Source of the DNA: Candidatus Flexifilum affinis
Lineage (GTDB): Bacteria; Chloroflexota; Anaerolineae; Aggregatilineales; Phototrophicaceae
NCBI GenBank assembly: GCA_016713325.1
Contig: JADJPJ010000085.1
Coordinates: 1 to 22,890 of the forward strand
Reading direction: 5' to 3'
DNA length: 22,890 nucleotides
In this document: positions 1 to 7,500 of the stretch, one piece after another
Numbering within the stretch: position 1 is the stretch's first letter
Layout: each line of letters begins with the position of its first letter
Notes under the pieces: model-generated
The model's input: the letters and a program-made list of their open reading frames with translations, nothing else
Databases searched by the model: none
What the model was told of the DNA's origin: nothing
Translations under genes and position numbers: made by a program

Positions 1-2
1 TG

Positions 3-461
3 ATGCCATCCGAGCTTGTTCAGGTCGTGGCTCTTGTCGTGGGAATTTACTGCCGGTCGTCGCGGTCATCCTGGGCGTGACCTTCACTCTGAATCGGCCG
101 GCGGAGTCACCAGGCGGATCGCGCCTCGCGCAGGATGATCACCCCGAGGCCGAAAGGATCGATTTCGCCAACGGCCAGGGTCGCGTGCCCATGCAGCTTC
201 GCGGCAGCGGTACCCCCTGGTCCTGCTGCGGGATCGGATCGTCTTTCGCATGCTGGTGACCGGCCGCGAGTTCATTATCCCTCGTGACCGCATCATTCGC
301 GTAGAGACATGCCGACGAGCTTCCTGGGCTGAGACCAACTTCCGGCCGCTGCTCAAGGTGACAGTTTGCGGGACGAGGCGGGTGGGGGGACTCGATGGCC
401 TGGCTGGTACGCGACCCTGCCTCGCTGGCAGGCTGCGCTGGAAACATCTCCGCGCCCCTAG
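3..461 (+). CDS. Small membrane-anchored protein with PH-like segment (frameshifted)
   Basis: Not assignable to a named family. Starting from the ATG at 3, the reading gives MPSELVQVVALVVG, then a frame change into LPVVAVILGVTFTL, which together look like one N-terminal membrane helix. After a second shift the protein continues LVLLRDRIVFRMLVTGREF, then IIPRDRIIRVE and FRPLLKVT. This beta-rich pattern resembles bacterial PH/GRAM-like domains (DRIVF, then IPxDRIxRVE, then PLLKVT). A further shift gives MAWLVRDPAS and WQAALETSPRP followed by TAG at 459-461. About 152 codons and at least four indels. The true start could lie upstream of the window. The stop shares four bases with the stop of the convergent hydrolase. 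Function unknown; the PH-like reading is an inference from pattern only. Confidence 0.45.
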
Positions 462-1210
462 CCATCCATCGCGCCGAACAGCCAGCGCTTCCAGGCCAAC
501 TCCGGCAGCAGATCACGGCCAGCTCACTGGGCGCGGTCACCAGGGCAATCATGGCCCGTCGACAGTGGTGGTAGCGCCCAACCACACTCCCGCTGTTCTT
601 CACCGGCGCTGTTTGTCCCGCCAGGCGTGAGAGGCCGTTGCAGCCAGTCGTGGTGCGACCAGCGTCGCCGGGAAGATCACCTCGATCAGTGTTTCCCGGA
701 GTGGTGAGCGGGAACGGGGTCGAGCGGGGCTGTACCCACCGCCAGTCGGCGGCGTCGACCACGCCGAAGGTCCTGTCGTCGGGCACAGGAACCCAGCCTT
801 CATCCCCACAGCGAACGTGGCGTCGTTCCAGAGATGAGCGTACACCACTAGAAAGAAGTTCTCTGAAGCTGCGGCCGTCCTGCCCCGGAGGGCCATCCAG
901 GCACACTGCCAGGTGCTTCAGACGCCCGTCGGCTTTCCCGGCAGCGGCCGCCACCACGGCGACGCCGCGGCTGTGACCGCAGAGGACGACCTCGCGGAGA
1001 TCCGCGAATTCAAGCCTTACTTGAAGGACCATCACGCCCATGGGTGTTCAGGAGTCGATCCGCACGTCCCTCAGGTGCGATCGCTCCGCCACAGCCGGTC
1101 AGCGTCAGGGTAGAGCACCTCGTGACCGGCGGTTTGCAACAGAGGGCGCACCTTCTTCCGCACCATCCGCCATGCCACATGCCGTGGGCCCAACACTTAT
1201 AGGTCGCCAT
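458..1210 (-). CDS. Alpha/beta hydrolase, esterase-like (frameshifted)
   Basis: Serine hydrolase of the alpha/beta fold, closest in pattern to the small salicylate-esterase-like hydrolases. Reading across frames gives MATY, HGMWHGGWC (oxyanion-hole HG motif), a PTLTG-type segment, FADLREVVLCGHSRG (nucleophile elbow G-H-S-R-G, near 965-978), DGPPGQDGRSFRELL, then a cap region with FGVVDAADWRWVQPRSTPFP. The C-terminal catalytic histidine is in STGHD (about 545-560), followed by LVTAPSELA, DLLPELAWKRW and FGAMDG, with the stop at 460-458. About 251 residues, normal for the family. At least five indels break it. The ATG at 1210 begins exactly where family members begin; no strong ribosome site is visible. 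Substrate unknown. Confidence 0.75.
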
Positions 1211-1299
1211 TCTAGGGGACTCACCGGCGTCAGGTGTCGGCGAGGACGCCGCGACAGGATCCGCATGATCACTTCTGTCGGCAGAGTACAACACGCCGG

Positions 1300-1334
1300 A
1301 AAAGCACGGACCCGGCTAGCGCGCCGGGTCCGTG
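1300..1334 (-). terminator. Rho-independent terminator of the cox operon
   Basis: Arms CACGGACCCGG (1305-1315) and CCGGGTCCGTG (1324-1334) form a perfect 11-bp stem with an 8-base loop. Read on the minus strand the stem is followed by CTTTT. It lies about 95 bases past the coxD stop and before the hydrolase gene on the same strand, so it separates the oxidase operon from the hydrolase. Confidence 0.7.
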
Positions 1335-1380
1335 CGTCATGTCTCTGGATTGGTTTTGCTCCGTGCCGGGGACACTTCAA

Positions 1381-1429
1381 TCACTCAGTCCTCAGCACTT
1401 TCCACTTTCAACTTCTTCTACAACTTCTT
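1381..1429. repeat. Degenerate heptanucleotide tandem repeat
   Basis: The stretch reads as successive 7-base units: TCACTCA, GTCCTCA, GCACTTT, CCACTTT, CAACTTC, TTCTACA, ACTTCTT. It begins immediately after the coxD stop codon, before the operon terminator. It is strongly pyrimidine-biased on the plus strand. The 7-base period matches two other arrays at 3494 and 4181. Confidence 0.6.
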
Positions 1430-1794
1430 CTAGTACCCGCCGAGCGGTACGCTGGCCAGGAACAGGTGCCCACCGTCACGAGGATGACCGGGACGATTAG
1501 GATCAGCGCGTACAGCCGGTTGTCTTCACGCAGGTGCATGTAGTACCACACCACCAGCGCCGCCTTGAAGACCGAGAGCAGGATCAGCAGCGCCGCACCC
1601 AGCCAACCGTCCGGCAGTTCGGCGATGATCACTTCGATGATCGTGACGACGGCCAGAATGCCAAAGATCACCGTATAGATCGGGAAGGGGAAGGTGCGCC
1701 CCAGGAACACCGACGTATCACCATGCGCTTCTGCGGCGTGGCCGCCTGCTGCGTGCACTTCGGCGTGTGTATGTCCTTCAGTTGCCATGCTCAT
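1430..1794 (-). CDS. coxD: Cytochrome c oxidase subunit IV (prokaryotic type)
   Basis: Small accessory subunit of the aa3/caa3 oxidase in the cytoplasmic membrane. The protein opens with a His/Ala-rich leader (MSMATEGHTHAEVH), then FPFPIYTVIFGILAVVTIIE, a second helix around LGAALLILLSVFKAALVVWY, the YYMHLRED motif typical of prokaryotic subunit IV, and a third helix LYALILIVPVILVTVGT. The uncorrected frame runs past the true end. One base correction in CACCTGTTCC gives LFLASVPLGGY and TAG at 1432-1430, the expected hydrophobic C-terminus, about 122 residues. It is the last gene of the oxidase operon, 41 bases after the second subunit III gene. A purine-rich AAGAGAGAG precedes the ATG. Confidence 0.85.
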
Positions 1795-1835
1795 TCTCTC
1801 TCTTCAGACCAACCAACCGACCACACCGGGCGCCG

Positions 1836-2456
1836 CTAGATCAGGTAGATGACGGTGAACAGGACGATCCAGACCACGTCGACGAAATGCCAGTACAGAC
1901 CGAAGATCTCGACACCCAGACTGCTCTGGCGGTAACCGCCGCGCCGGGCGTGGTTGACCACCAGCAGCGCCCAGATCACGCCGATAATCACGTGCGCGCC
2001 GTGGAAAGCCGTTGGAGCGTAGAAGCGCATGCCGAAAGTGTCGCTGTAGATTGTGATGCCTTCATGCGCCAGCGTCTGGTATTCGACGTACTGGAGGCCG
2101 ACGAAGATCGCGCCGAGCAGGGCGGTCAGACCAATCCAGCGCATCAGGCCCTGCTGGTTACCCTTGCGGCTCTCATGCAGGCCCATGACCATCGCCCAAC
2201 TGCTGGCCAGCAGCAGGAAGGTGTTGATCGCCACCAGGAGCACGCCGGCAGTCTCGTGAACTTCCTTGATGCGCTCCGGGAATTCCAGCCGGTACAGAAT
2301 GAAGACCGCGATCAGCACCGAGAAGAGGACCACTTCCGAGCCGAGGTACAGCCAGACGGCCGTCTTCCAGTTGTCGGCGCGCTGCGCCGGCGTAAAGTGA
2401 TCGTTGCCGTGCGACTCTTCGGCGTCGTGCGTGCTGTTAATCGTCATGTCCGTCAT
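1836..2456 (-). CDS. coxC: Cytochrome c oxidase subunit III
   Basis: Integral membrane subunit III of the heme-copper oxidase; binds lipid and stabilises subunit I but carries no metal. Intact, about 206 residues, with five predicted helices: KTAVWLYLGSEVVLFSVLIA, AGVLLVAINTFLLLASSWAM, GLTALLGAIFVGLQYVEYQ, FHGAHVIIGVIWALLVVNH and HFVDVVWIVLFTVIYLI. Diagnostic are SEVVLFS (membrane glutamate), the GLQYVEY segment, TAFHGAHVIIG and the C-terminal YWHFVDVVWIVLF, all classic for subunit III. Start chosen at the ATG at 2456 with a GGGGG tract 8-12 bases upstream; an in-frame TTG lies six bases earlier. This is the second subunit III-like gene of the operon and the better match to the family. Confidence 0.93.
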   Translation of the reverse strand: MTDMTINSTHDAEESHGNDHFTPAQRADNWKTAVWLYLGSEVVLFSVLIAVFILYRLEFPERIKEVHETAGVLLVAINTFLLLASSWAMVMGLHESRKGNQQGLMRWIGLTALLGAIFVGLQYVEYQTLAHEGITIYSDTFGMRFYAPTAFHGAHVIIGVIWALLVVNHARRGGYRQSSLGVEIFGLYWHFVDVVWIVLFTVIYLI

Positions 2457-2519
2457 AAGCAACCCCCGTTGCGGCGCATCTGCGGCGTGCGCCGGTCCAA
2501 ACCATCCGTGGTAAGCATT

Positions 2520-3434
2520 TTACTGGAGCGCGCCAGGCACACGGCGCAGCAGTCGGGCGATGAACCGCGCGATCTGCCCCAGCACCCGCAGGACCAGCGA
2601 AGGCCGCAGCAGGATGAAGGTGATGACCAGGGCATTGACCAGCGACAGCACCACAAGCTGCATTTCCGGGCTGGGGAAGATCAGGTTCAGGCCCGGCAGA
2701 TCGGGCTGCGGCATGATCAGACCGATGGCGACGTAGTAGAAGAGCAGGTACAGGACGACGAACACGGCGGCGAACAGCGCCAGAGTGCCCAGACGGCGCA
2801 CGGTTGTCGGTGCGGCCTGCGCGGCAGGCTCGACCTCGACGGTGGCCGCTTCGGTCGCCGCCGGTGCGCTGGCTGCCTCACTCTTCGCCTCGACCACGCC
2901 CTGGTGCAGCTTGTTGAGCACCCAGGCGAGGCCACCGGCGACCGCCAGCAGCGACACGAACATGGCGATGATGATGACGAGCAGGATGACGAGCTGGCTG
3001 ACCAGGACGGTCTGCCCGCCGATCTGCATCTCGACCATGCCGACCTGGACCATCGAGGCTTCGGGAACGGCTGTGGTGATCAGCGTCGGGCCGCCTGGAA
3101 TAGTGGCCAGGGCGAACAGGACAATGGTGGCGATCAGCAGGAGGGTGACGAGCTGCCAGGTGACGCCCATGAGCATGCGCGACGGTTTCGCCGCGTCGCT
3201 GGACCTGGCATGAGCGGATTCCGCTGCTTCACCATGGACGCTCATGGATGGGTCGAAGGCGCCCATCCCCCACACGAAGAAGCCCGCCGTCGTGAACGCC
3301 GCGAGGCTCATGCCGACGCCGGTGTCCCACAAAGGAGTCAGCCCCTGCAAGCCGCGAATGATGATGACGACAAGCGAGCCGACGAGGAAACCGAGTAGTG
3401 ACATCGGGATCGCGCGGCTCAAGCCAGGCTGCAT
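2520..3434 (-). CDS. Unknown six-helix membrane protein in the cox operon
   Basis: No family recognised. About 304 residues and intact. Six predicted helices: IPMSLLGFLVGSLVVIIIRG (about 9-28), GMSLAAFTTAGFFVWGMGAF (about 42-61), VTWQLVTLLLIATIVLFALA (about 90-109), LVILLVIIIAMFVSLLAVAG (about 147-166), LGTLALFAAVFVVLYLLFYY (about 215-235) and LVVLSLVNALVITFILLRP near the end. Between helices four and five is an Ala/Glu/Pro-rich linker (EAASAPAATEAATVEVEPAA). No Cys-X-X-Cys-His motif and no obvious metal ligands. Start chosen at the ATG at 3434 because GGAGGG lies 10 bases upstream; the frame extends 13 codons further upstream without such a site. It sits between the two subunit III genes, so a role in oxidase assembly or as an accessory subunit is plausible but unproven. 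Confidence 0.75.
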   Translation of the reverse strand: MQPGLSRAIPMSLLGFLVGSLVVIIIRGLQGLTPLWDTGVGMSLAAFTTAGFFVWGMGAFDPSMSVHGEAAESAHARSSDAAKPSRMLMGVTWQLVTLLLIATIVLFALATIPGGPTLITTAVPEASMVQVGMVEMQIGGQTVLVSQLVILLVIIIAMFVSLLAVAGGLAWVLNKLHQGVVEAKSEAASAPAATEAATVEVEPAAQAAPTTVRRLGTLALFAAVFVVLYLLFYYVAIGLIMPQPDLPGLNLIFPSPEMQLVVLSLVNALVITFILLRPSLVLRVLGQIARFIARLLRRVPGALQ

Positions 3435-3493
3435 AATGACCGTCCCTCCTGCAAAAAGCGGCGTGAGAACCACGCCAGTCTTCCAAAAGTGCC

Positions 3494-3525
3494 GAATGCT
3501 GAGGTCTGAGTGCTGAGTCGTGAAC
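3494..3525. repeat. Short heptanucleotide repeat in cox operon gap
   Basis: Four consecutive 7-base units, GAATGCT, GAGGTCT, GAGTGCT and GAGTCGT, lie in the 149-base gap between the first subunit III gene (stop 3584) and the start of the six-helix gene (3434). Too short to be decisive alone, but the period and the placement match the arrays at 1381 and 4181. Confidence 0.5.
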
Positions 3526-3583
3526 GGTTCGCCCGCCAGGGGGCGTCCTCTTCACCCGGTCCTCAGGCCCCGCACCTTGATGC

Positions 3584-4148
3584 CTAAATCACGTACAACA
3601 CCACGTAGAAAAGGATCCACGCGACCACAACAAAATACCACAACTTGGCCGCCCCTTCCACTGCCCAGTGATCGGCGGCGGAGTAGACGTTGTCGGCTGA
3701 ACGCCGGTACACGTGCCATGATCCACCCGATGACCAGGGCGTGCACGGCGTGGAAGGCCGTCATGACGCGGAACAGGGTGCCGTACTGCTCGCTGAATGG
3801 CACGATCGCCCATTCATAGGCCATGACCACGATGAAGGCCGCGCCGAGCACCAGCGCAATCAGCCAGTTCTGCCGCAGCGCCGCGTTCTGATCGGCGCGA
3901 ATGGCGTTCAGCCCGCGCCAGGCGAAGACGCCGCTGACGATCAACCCGACCGTGGCCAGCGTCGGCAGCACCCGGTCCAGGGGGGCGACCCCTTCGGGCG
4001 GCCACGACGCAAAGTTGGAGCGGATCTGCACGTTGACCAGCATCAGACAGACGAACACCATGATCCAACTGATCTGGAAGATGAACAGACCCGTTCGCCG
4101 GTTGGCGAGGGCCATGCGCTCCTCGCGGGTCATTGTCGACTCAGTCAT
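3584..4148 (-). CDS. Cytochrome c oxidase subunit III-like protein (frameshifted C-terminus)
   Basis: Heme-copper oxidase subunit III family member, shorter at the N-terminus than the second copy. Five helices: RTGLFIFQISWIMVFVCLML, LDRVLPTLATVGLIVSGVFA, NWLIALVLGAAFIVVMAYEW, MTAFHAVHALVIGWIMARV and LWYFVVVAWILFYVVLYVI. TAFHAVHALVIG and the final W-Y-F-V-V-V-A-W-I-L-F run are subunit III hallmarks. The open frame drifts after IMARV; removing one base near 3703 restores YRRSADNVYSAADHWAVEG and the last helix, ending at TAG 3586-3584 (about 188 residues). Start taken at the ATG at 4148; an ATG at 4133 is the alternative. It follows coxA after a 120-base spacer holding the inverted heptamer array. 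Confidence 0.82.
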
Positions 4149-4180
4149 CCTGCATTCCAATACAACTCAGTCCAGAGAGA

Positions 4181-4258
4181 GATGAGAGACGAGAAACGAG
4201 AGATGAGACAACCACAGTTGACGAGTCCCTTCTCATTTCTCATCCCTCATCTCTCATC
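4181..4258. repeat. Inverted heptanucleotide repeat between coxA and coxC-like gene
   Basis: Left arm 4181-4208 is four heptamers: GATGAGA, GACGAGA, AACGAGA, GATGAGA. Right arm 4231-4258 is four heptamers on the opposite strand: TCTCATT, TCTCATC, CCTCATC, TCTCATC. The loop is 4209-4230. The two arms can pair over about 28 bases with few mismatches. The element fills most of the spacer between the coxA stop and the next gene, so it would form a long hairpin in the oxidase mRNA. Confidence 0.75.
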
Positions 4259-4268
4259 ACTTTTCTTT

Positions 4269-5975
4269 TCAGTCTCCCGCCGCGGGGGCTGGGGCAGCGC
4301 CCTTCGCAGGCGCGTCCACGTCCTCGGCCTTGCCGTAGCGGCGCTCCAGATCTTCCAGGTAGTAGAAGGCGGCTTCGGTGCCGTAGCCGTACGGATCCTT
4401 GAAGGGGACCGGGTCGCCGTAGAAGTTGCTGGCCGGCGGCGGCGAGGTCGTCGCCCATTCCATGGTCAGGGCGCGCCACGGGTTCGCGCTGGCACGGCGG
4501 CCGCGCACGAGGCTCACGACCATGTTGTAGAGCAGCACGAAGGTGGAGATGCCGAGCACGAAGGCCGCCAGGCTGATCACCACGTTCCAGGACTGGAATT
4601 CCGGTGCGTACACCGCGACGCGGCGCGGCATGCCCAGCATGCCGACCATGTGCTGCGGGAAGAAGGTGAAGAAGAAGCCGATGTAGGTCAGCACGAAGTG
4701 GATCTTGCCCAGACGCTCGTCCAGCATGCGGCCGGTGATTTTCGGCCACCAGTGGTAGATGCCGGCGTAGATGGCGAAGACCGAACCGCCGTACAGCACG
4801 AAGTGGAAGTGGCTGACGACGAAGTAGGTGTCGTGGACGTGAATGTCGAACGGCACCGAGGCCAGCATGACGCCGCTGATGCCGCCGATGACGAACATCG
4901 ACAGGAAGCCCAGCCCGAACAGCATCGCCGAGCGGAAGTGGATCTTGCCGCCCCAGATGGTGCCCAGCCAGCTAAAGATCTTGATGCCTGTCGGCACGGC
5001 GATGATCATCGACGTGATCATGAAGGGGATGCGCAGCGCCGGCGTCAGGCTGGTGAACATGTGATGCGCCCAGACTGTGAAGCCGATCAGCGCGATGCCC
5101 ATGCTGGACAGCGCGATGGCGCGGTAGCCAAAGACCGGCTTGCGCGCGTGCACCGACAGCACTTCGCTGAGGATGCCGAAGCCCGGCAGGACCATGATGT
5201 ACACGGCCGGGTGGCTGTAGAACCAGAAGACGTTCTGCCACAGCAGCACGTCGCCGCCGCGCGAGGGGTCGAAGAAGGCGGTGCCGGCCACGCGGTCGAG
5301 GATCAGCAGGGTCAGCGCGCCCGCCAGGAAGGGGGTGGCCATGACGATGATGATCGAGGTCGCCAGGATGGCCCAGACGAACAGGGGCATCTTGAAGTAG
5401 CCCATGCCTTCGGGGCGCATGTTCTTGATGGTGACGATGAAGTTGATCGCGCCCAGGATCGAGCTGATGCCGGCGAGGTGCAGCGACAGCGCCCACAGGG
5501 TCTGGCCGTCCATGCTGTACAGCGTGGACAGTGGAGGATAGCTCGTCCAGCCGGCTTCCGCCTGCCCGGCGAAGTAGCCGAGGAACATCAGCAGCGCCGA
5601 CGGCGGCAGCAGCCAGAAGGCGAAGGCGTTCAGCCATGGGAAGGCCATATCCTTCGCGCCCAGCATGAGCGGGACGAGATAGTTGCCGAAGCCGGCCATC
5701 ATCGGGATGATCCACACGAAGATCATCACCGAACCGTGCAGCGTGAAGAGCTGGTTGTAGGCCTGTCCGTCGGCAGCAAAGTCGAGCGCCGGAGTCAGCA
5801 GTTCCCAGCGGATGAGCATGGCCAGCGTGCCGCCGAAGATGAAGCCGAACAGGGCCAGGGCCATGTACTGGACGCCGATGATCTTGTGATCGACGCTCCA
5901 GCGGAGATAGTCCGCGACGCGCAGGCTTCGCGGGCTCAGGTCAAGACCGGGTAAGGGTCTGGAAATGGTTGCCAT
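4269..5975 (-). CDS. coxA: Cytochrome c oxidase subunit I, A2-type heme-copper oxidase
   Basis: Catalytic subunit that reduces O2 to water at the heme a3-CuB centre and pumps protons. Intact, 568 residues, usual length, about twelve helices. Visible ligands: H80 (FTLHGS, low-spin heme), H255 and Y259 in YSHPAVY (CuB and the His-Tyr crosslink), H304 and H305 (VWAHHMFTS, CuB), H389 (heme a3) and H391 (low-spin heme) in VVSHFHF. K332 in VPTGIKIFSW fits the K-channel lysine. The D-channel glutamate of HPEVY is replaced by Ala257 and the Tyr-Ser pair precedes the His; YSHPxVY is the published signature of A2-type oxidases. The C-terminus has a soluble Asp/Glu- then Ala/Pro-rich tail. Start at the ATG at 5975 with GGGAG upstream, 24 bases after coxB. 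Confidence 0.97.
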   Translation of the reverse strand: MATISRPLPGLDLSPRSLRVADYLRWSVDHKIIGVQYMALALFGFIFGGTLAMLIRWELLTPALDFAADGQAYNQLFTLHGSVMIFVWIIPMMAGFGNYLVPLMLGAKDMAFPWLNAFAFWLLPPSALLMFLGYFAGQAEAGWTSYPPLSTLYSMDGQTLWALSLHLAGISSILGAINFIVTIKNMRPEGMGYFKMPLFVWAILATSIIIVMATPFLAGALTLLILDRVAGTAFFDPSRGGDVLLWQNVFWFYSHPAVYIMVLPGFGILSEVLSVHARKPVFGYRAIALSSMGIALIGFTVWAHHMFTSLTPALRIPFMITSMIIAVPTGIKIFSWLGTIWGGKIHFRSAMLFGLGFLSMFVIGGISGVMLASVPFDIHVHDTYFVVSHFHFVLYGGSVFAIYAGIYHWWPKITGRMLDERLGKIHFVLTYIGFFFTFFPQHMVGMLGMPRRVAVYAPEFQSWNVVISLAAFVLGISTFVLLYNMVVSLVRGRRASANPWRALTMEWATTSPPPASNFYGDPVPFKDPYGYGTEAAFYYLEDLERRYGKAEDVDAPAKGAAPAPAAGD

Positions 5976-5999
5976 GGGTCAATTTGCTCCCGTCAACAA

Positions 6000-7214
6000 T
6001 TACTGGGTCTGCGTCAGCAAGAACTCGATGATTGCGTTCAGGTCTTCTTCCGGCATGTAGTTCGGCTCGCTCGGCTCGTCGTTGAACTGAGGCATGAGGT
6101 TGCCGTAGCCTGGAACCAGATAGACGCCCGGATTGCGAATGGAAGTGTGCAGGTATTCCAGGGCGGTCTGACCGGCCACGCGCGTGTTGGCGCGGGTGCC
6201 GATGTTGTTCAGGTTCGGACCGATGTTGCCCACCCAGTTCATATCGGTGGGCGCGTGGCAGGTGGCGCAGGGGTATGCTCCGCTCTCCAGAAGCCGCCGG
6301 CCGCGTTCGACCGGGTCTTCCGGCGGGAAGAGCACCTTCACCGCCTCCACATCGTAGAACTCCTCCAGGTACGTCTGCTCATCGGGGTGGACGACCAGCC
6401 ACGCGCCGCGCAGCTCGACCTCGCCCCCGCCGAGCAGGATGGTCGTCCCGGCCATATCGCCGTGGCCCGCGCCGCAGAGTTCGGCGCAGACGATGCGGTA
6501 GGTGCCCGCCTCGATGGGCGTGAAGGTGATCGACGTCTCACGGCCGGGGAGCGCGTCCTGCTTGATACGCATCGCCGGAATCCAGAAGGCGTGATTGACA
6601 TCCTCAGATCTGATCTTGGCCTCGACCTGCTGGCCAACCCAGGTGTGAAGCTGCTGATTGCTGAAACGCAGCCCTCCCTCGGAGGTGAGCGCCGTGCGAA
6701 CTGGCTCTTCGAGCATGTCGATCGAGACATCCGGCGGCAGGGTCTCCGGGGTGATGGCGTAGTTGAACGACCATGCGAAGCGCTGAGCGACCACGCCGAC
6801 GTCCTGGTTGTCCCGCGCACAGTGCGGATGCTGGTCCAGACCTGGAAGCTGTAAATCGTCAGGATGATGACGATCACCGCCGGGATGAGGGTCCAGACGA
6901 TTTCCAGGGTGGAGTTGCCGTGAATCGGCGGACCATCGGACCGGTCGCCAGGTTTGGCCCTGGTAGGCGATGATCGAGTACACCAGGGCGCCGATCACCA
7001 ACAGGAAGATAGCGCCACCGATCACCAGCATGAACCGGAACAGGCTATCAACCTGCCGCGATTCTGCGGACGCTTGTACTGGCAAAACGAGTGGGGCAAG
7101 CGTGCCTATCAGGAGACCACCGAAAATGATCCCCAGAGCACCTGCGATGATCCAGATGATGGACAGCGATTGTCCGCCCGACTGCCGACTGTTTGGATTG
7201 ACGTTAACGCCCAT
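6000..7214 (-). CDS. coxB: Cytochrome c oxidase subunit II with fused cytochrome c (caa3 type)
   Basis: Receives electrons through its own cytochrome c domain, passes them to CuA and on to subunit I. Residues 18-45 and 60-85 are two membrane helices. The CuA site is complete: H208 (HAFWIPAM), then C243, C247, H251 and M254 in CAELCGAGHGDM. A C-terminal class I cytochrome c has CATCH at 316-320 (plus-strand 6255-6269), and LMPQF is the probable methionine ligand. Between about 6950 and 6820 the frame is displaced by two compensating indels. The other frame there gives PPIHGNSTLEIVWTLIPA and VIVIILTIYSFQVWTSIRTV, the true end of helix two, so the listed frame hides the real residues. First gene of the operon; GGAAG lies upstream of the ATG. 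Confidence 0.95.
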   Translation of the reverse strand: MGVNVNPNSRQSGGQSLSIIWIIAGALGIIFGGLLIGTLAPLVLPVQASAESRQVDSLFRFMLVIGGAIFLLVIGALVYSIIAYQGQTWRPVRWSADSRQLHPGNRLDPHPGGDRHHPDDLQLPGLDQHPHCARDNQDVGVVAQRFAWSFNYAITPETLPPDVSIDMLEEPVRTALTSEGGLRFSNQQLHTWVGQQVEAKIRSEDVNHAFWIPAMRIKQDALPGRETSITFTPIEAGTYRIVCAELCGAGHGDMAGTTILLGGGEVELRGAWLVVHPDEQTYLEEFYDVEAVKVLFPPEDPVERGRRLLESGAYPCATCHAPTDMNWVGNIGPNLNNIGTRANTRVAGQTALEYLHTSIRNPGVYLVPGYGNLMPQFNDEPSEPNYMPEEDLNAIIEFLLTQTQ

Positions 7215-7437
7215 TCACCGCTTCCAGAGTACCTTAAGGACGAAAGCAATGGTTGCCAGTGCGAATGCACGGCATTTGACACAGTTTGTTCATTTTTACA
7301 CAAGCTGTAACTTTGATTTTACCGAAGTTCAATTGCAATAGCAAGCGAGTTCAGTAACAAATCTGAGTGAGTGAGTGATGAATAAACGCGAAACCGCTCG
7401 TGGAAAATCGTGATGTGCGGTCCTTGTTCGTGCAATT
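7215..7437. other. AT-rich divergent spacer upstream of coxB
   Basis: Non-coding spacer between coxB (leftward) and the Nudix gene (rightward), markedly more AT-rich than the genes, especially 7285-7345. It should contain the oxidase operon promoter; on the minus strand TTGAAC near 7330 is a possible -35, but no convincing -10 at proper distance is seen. A short GTGA tandem tract lies at about 7365-7378. No ORF of note. Confidence 0.5.
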
Positions 7438-7468
7438 CTGACAAACGTCCGCGCCGGTGGCGTAAAAT
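7438..7468 (+). promoter_or_regulatory. Candidate promoter of the Nudix gene
   Basis: CTGACA at 7438-7443 and TAAAAT at 7463-7468 resemble -35 and -10 boxes with a 19-base spacer, about 32 bases before the ATG at 7501. GGAGG at 7487-7491 is the likely ribosome site. The spacer is slightly long, so this is a candidate only. Confidence 0.4.
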
Positions 7469-7500
7469 GGGGTTGATACCAGGCACCGGAGGTCTCACGA

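Noticed and set aside
462..574. Possible longer C-terminus of the first rightward gene running to TAG at 572-574
   Set aside because: That frame is the complement of the hydrolase C-terminus (TGHD and TAPSELA motifs), and the alternative frame gives a better ending at 461.
1767..3398. Rightward open frame of 543 codons opposite the second coxC and the six-helix gene
   Set aside because: Antisense shadow with the same compositional bias; the minus-strand proteins have clear membrane helices and family motifs.
4181..4258. CRISPR-like array
   Set aside because: The units are 7 bases with no spacers and the arms are inverted, so it is a heptamer hairpin and not a CRISPR array.
3690..5954. Rightward open frame of 754 codons opposite coxA and the first subunit III gene
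   Set aside because: It is fully antisense to conserved oxidase genes; its residues are a codon shadow rich in Asp, Glu, His, Gln and Arg with no domain.
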